DNA from: Plasticicumulans acidivorans
GTDB taxonomy: Bacteria; Pseudomonadota; Gammaproteobacteria; Competibacterales; Competibacteraceae
Assembly (NCBI RefSeq): GCF_003182095.1
Contig: NZ_QGTJ01000001.1
Span: 555,878-619,877 of the forward strand
Direction of reading: 5' to 3'
DNA: 64,000 nt
The notes below the pieces were generated by a model, which did not search any database, was not told where the DNA came from, and saw nothing but the letters and a program-made list of their open reading frames with translations. Positions within the stretch are counted from its first letter, which is position 1. Every line of letters starts with the position of its first letter. Shown one piece after another: positions 46,388-54,950 of the stretch. The position numbers and the translations under genes are program-made.

Positions 46388-46938
46388 CGTACCCACACCT
46401 GATAGACGACGCCGTCAGTGCTGCCGTCGACGGATTCAACGACGGTCCAGATGTGCCCGGCGACGGCGATCCGCTCACCGGGCACGAGCCGCGGAGCCTC
46501 GATCAGCGCCAGCTCGATACGCGTGCGTAGCTCTTGGCCGCCGGCGTAAGTCCCGATGCTGGCACTGTCGCGGATCAGTGCAGCACGTACCGGGTAGGCG
46601 CTGCCGGTCGTCGGTGTAATGGTGGCCAAGTCACCGTCGAGCGCCGTGGTCGTGCACAGCATGTCGGTATGTCGGCCGTCCGGGTCGCGGACGCTATCGA
46701 TGTGCCACAGATCGCCGGCCGCGGTACTGAGGTACCGCCCGGCGCGCAGCAGGGGCGACCAGCGGGCGCGGATCGTGACTGGCACAGCTGAGCGCAGCCC
46801 CTGCGCGGGGGCGATGTCTGCCGTCGTCTCGGGGACGATGGCACCGCTGCACCAGAGCGGACCGAGCGCGACCGGCGCCGGCGGCTCGCCTTCGAGCGCG
46901 TACAGCTCGGCGCGGGTGTTGAGCCGCCAGGCCTTCAC
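46384..46938 (-). CDS. Head closure (head-tail adaptor) protein
   Basis: 184 residues from a GTG at 46938, overlapping the connector stop. The ending ERIAVAGHIWTVVESVDGST and YQVWVR, with small beta-barrel organisation, fits SPP1 gp16-like or HK97 gp7-like head closure proteins. Its position directly after the gp6-like connector supports this. Confidence 0.65.
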   Translation of the reverse strand: MKAWRLNTRAELYALEGEPPAPVALGPLWCSGAIVPETTADIAPAQGLRSAVPVTIRARWSPLLRAGRYLSTAAGDLWHIDSVRDPDGRHTDMLCTTTALDGDLATITPTTGSAYPVRAALIRDSASIGTYAGGQELRTRIELALIEAPRLVPGERIAVAGHIWTVVESVDGSTDGVVYQVWVR

Positions 46939-47453
46939 AGGCGCGGCACCCAATACGGCGCCTCGAGCGCTTCGGCCGCCCGCCGGCAGGCCGGCTCCTG
47001 GTCGATGTCGATCAGAGCAACGAAGCGCAGCGCCACGGCCGACACCAGCGGCGCGGGCACATCGGCGCCGCTTTCGCCGTAGCCGGCGCGGTACTCAATG
47101 ACGACCTCCCCCTGCCAGCCGAACACCGGCGCGACGCTGACCGCATCCGGGCCGCGGCCGGTGACGGTGTAGTCCTCTCCCTCGACCAGAGCGCCGCGCT
47201 CGTCACCGACTGTCAGCAGTTCGAGCACCGGCCAGCGTGCGAGCGTTATCGATGCGCACGGCGCCAGCTCGATCTGCCGCCAGCCCTGCGCGATCAGCGC
47301 CCGCCGCGTCGCGGCCTCGACCATCGCTACCGCGGCGGCGAGCGAGCCGGACAGGATGATGTCGCGGTCGGTACCGTCGATGCGCGCGTGCAGCTTGGCG
47401 GTTTCGAGGTCGAGCGGCAGGCAGGCGGGCGGGGTGACGAGGAGGAGGCTCAT
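46935..47453 (-). CDS. Phage gp6-like head-tail connector
   Basis: 172 residues from the ATG at 47453, with GAGG upstream. The opening PPACLPLDLETAKLHARIDG followed by DIILSGSLAAAVAMVEAATR is characteristic of gp6-like connectors (ring proteins under the portal). A terminal segment (IDQEPACRRAAEALEAPYW) is also helical. The start overlaps the stop of a 39-aa gene. Confidence 0.82.
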   Translation of the reverse strand: MSLLLVTPPACLPLDLETAKLHARIDGTDRDIILSGSLAAAVAMVEAATRRALIAQGWRQIELAPCASITLARWPVLELLTVGDERGALVEGEDYTVTGRGPDAVSVAPVFGWQGEVVIEYRAGYGESGADVPAPLVSAVALRFVALIDIDQEPACRRAAEALEAPYWVPRL

Positions 47454-47569
47454 GGGGTGGCCTCGATGCACGCCGTCGTGCCGGTCTCTGGGTCGGCTGC
47501 GTCGTGCGACCCGGGCACGGCCGGGCCGGGGGCGGCGGCGATCGGGGCGGAGAGCAGCGGCTTCGTCAT
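47450..47569 (-). CDS. Small phage protein (39 aa)
   Basis: A 40-codon gene reading MTKPLLSAPIAAAPGPAVPG and ending ACIEATP. GAGG lies 5 nt before the ATG, and it overlaps by ATGA with the genes on both sides, which is strong evidence that it is translated. Pro/Ala-rich, probably unstructured; function unknown. Confidence 0.6.
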   Translation of the reverse strand: MTKPLLSAPIAAAPGPAVPGSHDAADPETGTTACIEATP

Positions 47570-47889
47570 ACTGTCCTCAGCCCCATCTGTGCGATCACCA
47601 CGAGCGGATCGAGGTCGACCTGCACGACCGCGAGCGCCGCAGGTGCAAGCTGGCCGCCGAGCGCGGTCGGCAGCAGCGTCAGCAGCGTGCTGGCCGCGGC
47701 GATTTGTGTGGCCTGGTTGGCGGCCGTCGCGCCCGCCAGCAGCGCGGCTGATTCGGGGTCGGTAAGGCCACCGGCCGTGATGTCGCCGAGCGTAACCGAC
47801 GCCTCGACGACCTCCGCAACCGTGCCGTCGCCTTTGTCCTTCAGGCGCTTGACGCCGCCGCCGTAGACCGTGACGAGGATGTCAGCCAT
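47566..47889 (-). CDS. Phage structural-module protein, unknown
   Basis: 107 residues from the ATG at 47889 (MADILVTVYGGGVKRLKDKG). Ala/Leu-rich C-terminal helix, no signal peptide. Upstream a 19-codon reading frame (47882-47941, preceded by AAGGGG) overlaps its start and may be a leader peptide; I do not list it separately. Family not recognised. Confidence 0.6.
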   Translation of the reverse strand: MADILVTVYGGGVKRLKDKGDGTVAEVVEASVTLGDITAGGLTDPESAALLAGATAANQATQIAAASTLLTLLPTALGGQLAPAALAVVQVDLDPLVVIAQMGLRTV

Positions 47890-47953
47890 CGGTGTCACCG
47901 CTGGGCTGGACTGCGTAATTTTTGACGAGGCGGAAGCTCATGGCAGCGGCCCC

Positions 47954-48331
47954 TTACTTCGGCGACTTGAGCGGCTGGCCACGGATGACGCTGGCGCTGT
48001 AGACACCGCCGGTGGTGGCGCCGCTGACGGTGCTGACGACGCGCAGATAGCGCTTGAGGCCGCGGTAACCGACCTCCTGCACGCTGGCGCTGATGATCGC
48101 GACCAGCAAACCGGTCAAATCAGCAGCGTCGACATCGGTCCACGCGCTGTTGTCGTCGCTTTCCTGCACCTTCGGCGTGTGCGTGCCGTCAGTGATGGTG
48201 CCGGCGCTGACGATGACCGTGGCCGCACGGAAGCCCTGCAGGTCGATGCCGGTGCCGTTGGCAGTGGCAGTCCGGGCGGCCGGCACGAGGCTGGCGGCGA
48301 CGGACAGGTTCTGGCTCTGATCGCGGAACAT
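47954..48331 (-). CDS. Phage structural protein, possibly capsid decoration
   Basis: 125 residues, beta-rich (GFRAATVIVSAGTITDGTHT, ESDDNSAWTDVDAADL, RYLRVVSTVSGATTGGVYSA), reminiscent of small head decoration or fibre-stabilising proteins. It follows the major capsid gene immediately, which is the usual place for a decoration gene. No family recognised with certainty. Confidence 0.6.
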   Translation of the reverse strand: MFRDQSQNLSVAASLVPAARTATANGTGIDLQGFRAATVIVSAGTITDGTHTPKVQESDDNSAWTDVDAADLTGLLVAIISASVQEVGYRGLKRYLRVVSTVSGATTGGVYSASVIRGQPLKSPK

Positions 48332-48384
48332 GGGTTACCTCGACGGGGCGGCCCGGCCGCCCGGCTGCGGATGCGGGGCGCGGC

Positions 48385-49581
48385 TCAGGCGAGCTTGACG
48401 CGGGCGAAGGCCTCGGCGAGCACCGGCGCGCCGTCGATGTAGCGCCGCCCGATGAAGCCGACCTGGTTGTTTTCGGCGTACAGCTCGTTCAAGCGCTTGA
48501 GGCCGACGCTGGCGCCGGCCTCGGCGATCCAGTAGTACGAGATGTCGCCGAACAGGCCGACGTACAGGCCGGTGGTGAAGGTGTTCGGCACCCACTCGGA
48601 TTCGTCAATGCGATGGCCGAGCAGCATGTCAGGCTCGCCTTCACGCTTCGAGGGCTGCCACAGGTACTGGCCGGCGGTGTCCTTGAGCTTCGAGACGGCG
48701 GAGATGCCGTCGCGGTGGAACAGCCAGCCGGCTTTGCGGCGGTACGGGGCCTTGAGCGCGTACTTGGCGGTCAGCAGGCCGTCGACGGTGATGGCGGTCG
48801 CGGTGTTGCCGGTGCTGTAGTCGCGCGCGCTCGGAATGCCGTCGTTCGACGCGACGAACAGGCCGAGCGGCTGCTTGACGCCGTTGCCGAACAGGAAGGC
48901 CTTCTCCTGCGCGAGGTCGAACTTGTAGCGCAGGCGATCGTTGACGATGCGTTCGGCGTCGGTGGCCATCAGCAGATCTTCGGAAACCTTGATGCGCTTG
49001 GCGAGCGGCTGCGGGATCAGCTTGCGACGACCGAAGGCCATGCTGCTGTCTTCGCTGCCGGTGCGCACCTCGCTGGTCCAGTCGGCATCGTCCGGATCGT
49101 TGTCGAGGCTGGGCGCGCCCATGCCGGGCAGCGGCACGTCGGTGAAGACGCGGGCGCGGGCGCGGATGAACATCTGGTCGTCTTCCGGCTTGATCAGCTC
49201 GTTGACGAACTGCTCGGGCGGCAGCAGGAAGCCGCCGGTGCTGCCAGCATCGGCCTGCAGCGCGCGGGATTCGCCTGCACGCAGGTAGACCCGGAACGCG
49301 GTGCGGTATTCCTCGCTGCCGCGCGGCCCGTCGCCGGGCTGGTCATTGCCGGCGCGGCGGCGGTACTCGCCTTCGCTCAGTTCGCGCTCGGCTTCGATCT
49401 GGCGCTGCTCGCGCTCGATGGCCTTGCGCAGACCGTCCTGTTCGGCGTGCAGGGCGTCGTACTGGCGTTCCTCGTCCTCGCTGAGCCCGCGCTTTTCGCC
49501 TTCGGCGCGGTCGAGCAGCGCGCGCGCGCCGTCGATGGCCTTCCCGCGCTTGTCCATCAGTTCACGCAGCTTTGCGTTCAT
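48385..49581 (-). CDS. HK97-type major capsid protein
   Basis: 398 residues. The N-terminal 95-residue coiled coil (MNAKLRELMDKRGKAIDGAR, many Glu/Arg) is the delta scaffold domain removed by the protease. The HK97 fold then shows GGFLLPPEQFVNELIKPEDD, FGNGVKQPLGLFVASNDG, RKAGWLFHRDGISAVSKLKD and IDGAPVLAEAFARVKLA. Located after protease and portal, in the standard order. Confidence 0.96.
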   Translation of the reverse strand: MNAKLRELMDKRGKAIDGARALLDRAEGEKRGLSEDEERQYDALHAEQDGLRKAIEREQRQIEAERELSEGEYRRRAGNDQPGDGPRGSEEYRTAFRVYLRAGESRALQADAGSTGGFLLPPEQFVNELIKPEDDQMFIRARARVFTDVPLPGMGAPSLDNDPDDADWTSEVRTGSEDSSMAFGRRKLIPQPLAKRIKVSEDLLMATDAERIVNDRLRYKFDLAQEKAFLFGNGVKQPLGLFVASNDGIPSARDYSTGNTATAITVDGLLTAKYALKAPYRRKAGWLFHRDGISAVSKLKDTAGQYLWQPSKREGEPDMLLGHRIDESEWVPNTFTTGLYVGLFGDISYYWIAEAGASVGLKRLNELYAENNQVGFIGRRYIDGAPVLAEAFARVKLA

Positions 49582-49598
49582 TCGTTTACCTCGGACAT

Positions 49599-49625
49599 GG
49601 AAAAGCCCGCACGCGGCGGGCTTGT
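49599..49625 (-). terminator. Hairpin upstream of the capsid gene
   Basis: On the minus strand AAGCCCGCCGCGTGCGGGCTTTTCC lies between the protease stop and capsid start. It is terminator-like and may attenuate transcription or mark an mRNA processing point, as in the other GC hairpins of the late operon. Confidence 0.6.
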
Positions 49626-49647
49626 GGTGGTCGGCGGGCGGCGGCTG

Positions 49648-50253
49648 TCAGCGCCATGATTCGATCTCAAGCCGTCGCCGGCGCAGGGCGATGGCGGCCG
49701 GCGGCCGGCCGGTCGGATCCGGGGTGGCGGCGGCACGCAGGGCGTCGAGGCTGCGCTGACTGAGCGCGGCGCCGGTCTGCGGATAGGCCGGAAACACGAC
49801 CGGCGAGACTTCGAGCAGCTCGACTTCGAGCAGCGTGCGGACGTAGCTGCCGTCGGCCGCCTTGGTCCACTTATCGTCGATGGTCCTGAAGCCGAACGAC
49901 ATCTGGTCCACGTCGCCACGGCGAATCGATTCGGCTGCGTCGCGGCCCCAGGAGTTGGCCGGCGGGTCGAATTCGAAGGCGAGGCCGCGGCTGTCTTCGC
50001 TCAGGCGCAGCGTGCCGGCGCCGCTGCGGCCGAGCACGTAATCGCTGTTGTGGTTCCAGAAGGCGCGGATGTCGGCGCTCGACAGGCTCTTGGTGAACGC
50101 GCCGGGGGCGATGCGTTCGCGGAAGCCGCCCAGATCCTCGGAAAGCTGGTCGAAGACCGCCGCGTGGCCGCTGACGATGCCGATAGCGCCATCGGTCGCC
50201 GTCAGGCGCAGTTCGACGCCACGGATGGTGCGCAAGTCATACGGGCTGGACAT
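49648..50253 (-). CDS. HK97 prohead protease (family U35)
   Basis: 201 residues. Catalytic His in AFWNHNSDYVLGR and catalytic Ser in VDQMSFGFRTIDDKW are visible, as is the conserved start GIVSGHAAVFDQLSEDLGGF. It removes the delta domain of the capsid protein during maturation. The start region overlaps the portal C-terminus by 17 nt. Confidence 0.94.
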   Translation of the reverse strand: MSSPYDLRTIRGVELRLTATDGAIGIVSGHAAVFDQLSEDLGGFRERIAPGAFTKSLSSADIRAFWNHNSDYVLGRSGAGTLRLSEDSRGLAFEFDPPANSWGRDAAESIRRGDVDQMSFGFRTIDDKWTKAADGSYVRTLLEVELLEVSPVVFPAYPQTGAALSQRSLDALRAAATPDPTGRPPAAIALRRRRLEIESWR

Positions 50254-51517
50254 CGGGGGCGCCTCCGGCGGGCTGGCCGAGCAGATCGGTCGTGGTCATG
50301 TTCTGGGGCACGAGGTACTTGTCGAGGTCGGCGCCCGCCCAGTTCAGTTCTTCAAGCGCGCGGGCTTCGTTGCGGGTCATGACGCCGAAGCCGACCATGG
50401 TCTTGAGGTACTCGGCTCGGGACGTGGCGTCGCCACGCAGCAGGCCGGCGACGGTGTGTTTCCAGTACAGGCTGGCGGATTCGGCCTCGGTGAGCAGGTC
50501 GCGGCTCATGGCCTGTTCGATGTTGGTCAACCATTCGAGCAGGGTGTATTGCACGAAGCCGATCGACATCTGTTCGATGCCGGCGCCCCAGCTCGAAACC
50601 TTGTCGGTGGCGGCGATCAGGTGCGGCGGCACGCCGTAGATGCGGCACACCTCTTCAACCTGTGTGCCGCGGGTCTGCAGGAACTGCGCTTCCTCGGCCG
50701 TCATCGACAGCCGCTCGATCGCCATGCCTTCGTCGAGCAGCAGCGGCTTGTAGGCGCCAGCGCCGACGCGCTCGTTGAAGCTGGCCTTGAGCCGATCGAA
50801 CGCCGGATCGCTCAGCACCTGCGGATGCGTGACGACGATGTTCAGGTGCGCGCCGTTTCCGAACAGCCGCGCGCCGTGATCCTGCGCAGCCAGGCCGAGG
50901 CCGACGGTCTCGCGGTGCACGCGCAGCGGGGACAGGCCGGTCAGGCCGGATGTGCTGAGGCCGCGCCAGTGGTGCACCTCGTCGGCGAACAGGATGCCGC
51001 CGGGGCCGGTGGCCGGCTGGTACCAGTAGCCGACCCGGTCGCCTTCATCGGCCCAGGTCGGCCGTCCGGCGGCATCGAGCCAGAGCGGTTGCACGCGGTC
51101 GGGGTGCATGGGCACGAGTGAGGCGAGCCGGCCGCGGCCGTCGTAGCGCTTGGCGCTGTAGCCGTTGCCGCGCATCAGCACGGACATCGCCATCTGCCGA
51201 CGCCATTCGAACTCGCTCTGCCAACTGTTCGGCCGCTGCAGTCGGCGGCGGGTGTGGTGGTCGGTGGCGATCTCGCGCGAGTCGTGCGGCATGCGCCGGT
51301 ACAGGTCGAGCGGCAGCGCGGCGAGCACGCCGGCGAGCAGACGCACGCAGGCATAGACGGCGGCGAACGTCAGCGCGCTGTCGGGCGTGACGCACTGCCC
51401 GGATGCGGTCGCGCGACCGCCGAACCAGCCGGAAAGCGCCGGATCGCGCACCGGCTTCGCGGCATCGACACCGCTGCGGGTCTCGCCAGCACCGAGCATG
51501 GCGCGGATCAGACTCAC
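50237..51517 (-). CDS. Phage portal protein (HK97 family)
   Basis: 426 residues with a GTG start overlapping the upstream stop. The family segments are TFAAVYACVRLLAGVLAALP, LMRGNGYSAKRYDGRGRLAS, RIYGVPPHLIAATDKVSSWG and EQMSIGFVQYTLLEWLTNIE. It forms the dodecameric DNA channel. Its position between terminase and protease is canonical. Confidence 0.95.
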   Translation of the reverse strand: MSLIRAMLGAGETRSGVDAAKPVRDPALSGWFGGRATASGQCVTPDSALTFAAVYACVRLLAGVLAALPLDLYRRMPHDSREIATDHHTRRRLQRPNSWQSEFEWRRQMAMSVLMRGNGYSAKRYDGRGRLASLVPMHPDRVQPLWLDAAGRPTWADEGDRVGYWYQPATGPGGILFADEVHHWRGLSTSGLTGLSPLRVHRETVGLGLAAQDHGARLFGNGAHLNIVVTHPQVLSDPAFDRLKASFNERVGAGAYKPLLLDEGMAIERLSMTAEEAQFLQTRGTQVEEVCRIYGVPPHLIAATDKVSSWGAGIEQMSIGFVQYTLLEWLTNIEQAMSRDLLTEAESASLYWKHTVAGLLRGDATSRAEYLKTMVGFGVMTRNEARALEELNWAGADLDKYLVPQNMTTTDLLGQPAGGAPDVQPV

Positions 51518-51663
51518 GATGCGCGCCTCGCGCCCAGTACGGCGCCGACGAGCAGCAGCACGCCGGCGGTGATCCAGCCGGCCGGCTCGTAGACGAGGTG
51601 CGCGCCCCAGGCGCAGCAGCCGACGCCAGCGACGGCGGCGATGACGAGAACGGCATCGGTCAT
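51514..51663 (-). CDS. Small membrane protein (49 aa) between terminase and portal
   Basis: 49 residues, MTDAVLVIAAVAGVGCCAWG then a second hydrophobic helix AGWITAGVLLLVGAVLGA and a basic end. It overlaps by ATGA with the terminase stop and by GTGA with the portal start, so it is translated with them. Two membrane helices; role unknown. Small transmembrane proteins at this place occur in other HK97-like phages. Confidence 0.65.
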   Translation of the reverse strand: MTDAVLVIAAVAGVGCCAWGAHLVYEPAGWITAGVLLLVGAVLGARRAS

Positions 51664-53390
51664 AGCGTGCGCAGGCCTCGGGTTTCGTAGACGGATTTCG
51701 TCGGCTTCGGCGACATCAGCTGTCCGGCGCCCATGACAGCAGCGACGATTCCGTCAATGCGGCCGGTGCTCTTGGCCTTGCTCGGCTTCCGGTTGCCGGC
51801 ATCGTCTTCGGATAGCACGGTGTTTGCGGCGCACCACGTCATGCACGGGTTTCCGTTGTGCACGACTTCGCCGCCGAGCAGGCGCCGCTCAAATTCTTCA
51901 ACAGCCGGGCTCATCGACTGGAATCCCTGGCCGAATTCGATCAACTCGGGCAGGCAGATGCCGGCCTCGGCCGCCGCTTCACGCAGGTCTGCAATACGCC
52001 AGCGGTCGTAGGCGAGCCGCACCGTCGAGGCCATCGACACGATTTCGGCAATGCGCCGGCATACCGCGGTGCGACTGACAGCAGCGCCGGGCGTGGTTTC
52101 GATCCAGCCCTGATCGCGCCAGACGGTGTAGGGAACGCGATCTGCATCCGCCTTCGCGGACAGCCCTTCTTCCGGCATCCAAAAGAACGGCACGAGTCGC
52201 CACGGTTCTCCAACTTCTGCCGGCTCGATCCACAGCACCAGCGCCGTGAGGTCGCGCGTCGAGGACAGGTCGAGCCCGCCGACGACACGGCGACCACGGA
52301 AGGCGCGCCATTCGTACTGCCGCGATGCGCCAAGCCATGTGTCAGCGCCGATCCACGGGTTGTTGCTCTCGACCCACTGGCAGAAATTCAGCCGGCGGAC
52401 GACGGCTTCCTTGCTCGGCATGCCGCGCGCCTGCGTAACCTGTTCGCGCAAGTATTTGATGCCTGGGATGCCGACATCGAGCGACGGGTTGACCTTCGGC
52501 CAGCAGGATTCGTCCGTCAGCGGATCTTCGTGATCGTCGAGGGCGCAGACGTAGCCGAAGAATGCATCGTCCTCAATCATGCCAGACGCCACATTGACGG
52601 CGTATTGGTGATACTCCCAGCACACCGAGTGCCGCGAGGTGCCGCTGTTGGTGATCATGACGATCATCGCCTGCCGGCGGCTCTTCGTGCCAGCACGCAG
52701 CATCTCGACGACGATGTTGCTCTTGTGTTCGTGGACCTCGTCGATGAGGCCGATATGCGGCCGCGGACCCGACTGGCCATCGTCGGCACTGATCGGGCGA
52801 AAGAAGGCACCCTGCTCCAGATAAGCGAGGTTCCAGATTTTCTCGCCGGTACCGGAGGCGGTCAGCCTAGCAGTCAGCTCGGGCGACAGCTGCCACATGG
52901 CGACCGCGTCGCGGAACAGGACCATGGCCTGATCTTTTTTCGTGGCCGCGGCGTAGATCTCGGCGCGCGGTTCGTTGTCGGCTGTCAGGCCGTAGTGGCC
53001 GATACCGGCGACCAACGGGGACTTTCCGCTGCCCTTCCCGGTCTCGATGTAGGCGACGCGGAAACGACGGAATCCGTCCGGACCCTTCCAGCCGAACAAC
53101 GAGCCGAGCACGAAGCACTGCCAGCCGTCCGGGTAGAACGGCTGGCCCTCGAACTGCCCGCCGTTGAGACAGAGCACCTCGCGAAAGTAGGCCAGCACAC
53201 GGGCTACTGCATCGGTATCCCAGCGTAGACCTCTGCCTGCCCCTTGTTCCAGATCCAGCAGGTGTCGAGCGCAGGCTGCTCGCACATGCGGTCCTGCAGT
53301 GACGCGTCCATCCTCAACAGCATGTGCATAAGCCGTGGCTTCATCAACCGAAGAAGCGGGCCGGGCTTTTTTCTGAGTTGGTTTCGTCAT
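51660..53390 (-). CDS. Terminase large subunit
   Basis: 576 residues. ATPase Walker A ETGKGSGKSPL (about residue 115) and Walker B HIGLIDEVHEH (about 213), then a nuclease domain with Asp in VGGLDLSSTRDLTAL and in the late TGRIDGIVAAVMG. It cuts and packages concatemeric DNA. The gene overlaps the small subunit gene by 47 nt. Confidence 0.95.
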   Translation of the reverse strand: MTKPTQKKARPASSVDEATAYAHAVEDGRVTAGPHVRAACARHLLDLEQGAGRGLRWDTDAVARVLAYFREVLCLNGGQFEGQPFYPDGWQCFVLGSLFGWKGPDGFRRFRVAYIETGKGSGKSPLVAGIGHYGLTADNEPRAEIYAAATKKDQAMVLFRDAVAMWQLSPELTARLTASGTGEKIWNLAYLEQGAFFRPISADDGQSGPRPHIGLIDEVHEHKSNIVVEMLRAGTKSRRQAMIVMITNSGTSRHSVCWEYHQYAVNVASGMIEDDAFFGYVCALDDHEDPLTDESCWPKVNPSLDVGIPGIKYLREQVTQARGMPSKEAVVRRLNFCQWVESNNPWIGADTWLGASRQYEWRAFRGRRVVGGLDLSSTRDLTALVLWIEPAEVGEPWRLVPFFWMPEEGLSAKADADRVPYTVWRDQGWIETTPGAAVSRTAVCRRIAEIVSMASTVRLAYDRWRIADLREAAAEAGICLPELIEFGQGFQSMSPAVEEFERRLLGGEVVHNGNPCMTWCAANTVLSEDDAGNRKPSKAKSTGRIDGIVAAVMGAGQLMSPKPTKSVYETRGLRTL

Positions 53391-53835
53391 CGAACAGATC
53401 GAGCTGCGCAGAGCGAACGTTACGGCGAGCGGACGGGCTTAACCCGAATTCCACCCCGAATTGACGAAGCTGTTCAGCGGCCCGGTTAGCTACCTGCAAC
53501 CAGACACCTTGCTGTCTATATCCAGAAGGGGTGGTTTCCACGTACCGCTCGTTGTTCTCTGACAACTTTCGACGGGCAAGCAACCAATCAGCATAAGCTT
53601 GGCAATAAATAGCCAGCATTGATCGGTCGAGCTTTGTTACGAGCCCCTGCTCGAAAAGCTCAGAGGTAATTCGCTTCCATTCTTTCTTTGCATCTGCAGT
53701 TAGCTCTTGCGGGCAAGATGGAATCTCTGTCCGAGGACAAACAGCATCTCGCAACTGAGATGCTGACAACTTGCTGCGGTTTCCCTGCAGCATGTGCACA
53801 TTTGCCGGAAGAGGCTTACGACCAGCTCTACTCAT
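53344..53835 (-). CDS. Terminase small subunit, P27 family
   Basis: 163 residues from the ATG at 53835. SRAGRKPLPANVHMLQGNRS is the P27-family opening; a helical core (ELTADAKKEWKRITSELFEQ, LDRSMLAIYCQAYADWLLA) and the ending GLSPSARRNVRSAQLDLFDD follow. It recognises the packaging site. The C-terminal part overlaps the large subunit gene in another frame. Base composition is less GC-rich than the neighbours, suggesting a different origin. Confidence 0.93.
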   Translation of the reverse strand: MSRAGRKPLPANVHMLQGNRSKLSASQLRDAVCPRTEIPSCPQELTADAKKEWKRITSELFEQGLVTKLDRSMLAIYCQAYADWLLARRKLSENNERYVETTPSGYRQQGVWLQVANRAAEQLRQFGVEFGLSPSARRNVRSAQLDLFDDETNSEKSPARFFG

Positions 53836-54226
53836 TGTCGATACCCCCCCCTGAATTTCCCGGCGCTGTAAAAAACGAGTCCGCACCGTTCGACGCACGC
53901 CGCGCTATAGCCTTTTTATCCCCCCTACCCTCCGAGTGCCAATGATGCCCAGGATCAATGGGAATACCCTCAGCATTACATCCAGATGCAATTCCGCCAG
54001 CTTCAATTCGCTGCTTATGTCTGTCATGACACGGCTTGCAGAGCGCCTGCCAGTTATCCGTGTTCCAAAAAATTACCCGGTCTCCTCGATGTGGAATTAT
54101 GTGGTCAACCACCGTGGCTACTGTTGATCGGCCACGCTCCAGGCACATAGCGCACAACGGATGCAGCCGAAGATAACTCTCTCGGGCTTTCCGCCATCGA
54201 GAATTGTACGGAGATTTACTGGCCAT
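53828..54226 (-). CDS. HNH endonuclease
   Basis: 132 residues. SPYNSRWRKARESYLRLHPL, CAMCLERG, then VVDHIIPHRGD, FWNTDNWQALCKPCHDRHKQ form a complete HNH/zinc core. Next to P27-type terminases such nucleases assist DNA cleavage at packaging. The start lies within the end of the upstream ORF, which has the zinc-binding N-terminal segment usually found on the same chain. Confidence 0.9.
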   Translation of the reverse strand: MASKSPYNSRWRKARESYLRLHPLCAMCLERGRSTVATVVDHIIPHRGDRVIFWNTDNWQALCKPCHDRHKQRIEAGGIASGCNAEGIPIDPGHHWHSEGRGDKKAIARRASNGADSFFTAPGNSGGGIDNE

Positions 54227-54440
54227 CAGCCCCATCCTGCTGGTCATCCACCCGGTCAATCCGTACCGACAACCAAAGAGGACCCATCAGCGATCCGTTG
54301 TCCGCTGCCATATCGCCATTGTCCATGGCCGCCTGCACACGAGCATCCGCCTCTGCTCGGTGCTCAGTACAGTAGCTACCCACCACCGCCAAGCGTCGGC
54401 ACCCAGGATGCCTACAGGGAGACGGAGCCCTGACGGCCAC
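54216..54440 (-). CDS. Small zinc-finger phage protein, N-terminal part of an HNH-like gene
   Basis: 74 residues from a GTG at 54440 overlapping the membrane-protein stop. CRHPGCRRLAVVGSYCTEHR matches the zinc-binding N-terminus that precedes the catalytic core in many phage HNH proteins; here the core is a separate, overlapping gene. It is either a split gene with two subunits or a frameshifted relic bridged by reinitiation. Confidence 0.65.
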   Translation of the reverse strand: MAVRAPSPCRHPGCRRLAVVGSYCTEHRAEADARVQAAMDNGDMAADNGSLMGPLWLSVRIDRVDDQQDGADGQ

Positions 54441-54823
54441 TACTGCCCGTCCTCGCTGCTCGTCCGTTCGATGCGCACCGCCAGTCCCGCCTTACGCAGC
54501 AGCCGCGCACCGTGACCATGAAGCAGCGCTACAGCGAGCGCGGTCACAACGCCCGCCGTCAGCATGCGCGCGAGCAGCGGTGCCCCATCAAGCACCCGCA
54601 CCGGAACGACTTGCGCTACTACCCCGAACAAATCCACCACCAGACTGGCCACCGCACCTGCAGCGCCGATAGCCGCATAGGCCAGTACCAATGCCCACGT
54701 TACCGGCCGACCAAACGCAGCCCGCGCCGACGCGATACCCGCACCGCCTAGCCCACCGCAGAGCAGCGCCGCAAGGATCAACACAATGTCAATTCCAGTG
54801 ATCGCCTGCCGCTCGTCGTTCAT
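54440..54823 (-). CDS. Membrane protein, candidate holin
   Basis: 127 residues with three to four hydrophobic segments (TGIDIVLILAALLCGGLGGA, TWALVLAYAAIGAAGAVASL, MLTAGVVTALAVALLH) and a basic C-terminus, holin-like in organisation. First gene after the putative late promoter and terminator. GAGAG precedes the ATG at 54823. Assignment as holin is from topology and place only. Confidence 0.6.
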   Translation of the reverse strand: MNDERQAITGIDIVLILAALLCGGLGGAGIASARAAFGRPVTWALVLAYAAIGAAGAVASLVVDLFGVVAQVVPVRVLDGAPLLARMLTAGVVTALAVALLHGHGARLLRKAGLAVRIERTSSEDGQ

Positions 54824-54842
54824 CGCTCTCGCCACGCAAACA

Positions 54843-54873
54843 AAAAGCCCCGCGCGGAAACCCGGCGGGGCTT
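54843..54873 (-). terminator. Putative late terminator (tR'-like)
   Basis: On the minus strand GCCCCGC...GCGGGGC (stem, with an internal C-rich/loop segment) followed by TTTTTG. It lies downstream of the late promoter and just before the first late gene, where lambda-like phages need Q antitermination. Confidence 0.75.
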
Positions 54874-54894
54874 ATGAGTCTTCTTCACGCACGG

Positions 54895-54919
54895 CAACGC
54901 TCGCCATCGGCGAGCGTTG
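54895..54919 (-). other. Perfect 11-bp inverted repeat in the late leader
   Basis: CAACGCTCGCC-ATC-GGCGAGCGTTG, a perfect stem of 11 bp with a 3-nt loop, transcribed between the putative late promoter and terminator. Without a T-run it is not a terminator; it could be a pause or antitermination element. Confidence 0.7.
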
Positions 54920-54950
54920 GTGCGCCATGCGCGAGAAACTTGATGCGTTA

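Noticed and set aside
47882..47941. 19-codon frame before the 107-aa phage gene
   Set aside because: A plausible leader peptide with an upstream AAGGGG, but too short to support as a gene; mentioned in the neighbouring entry only.
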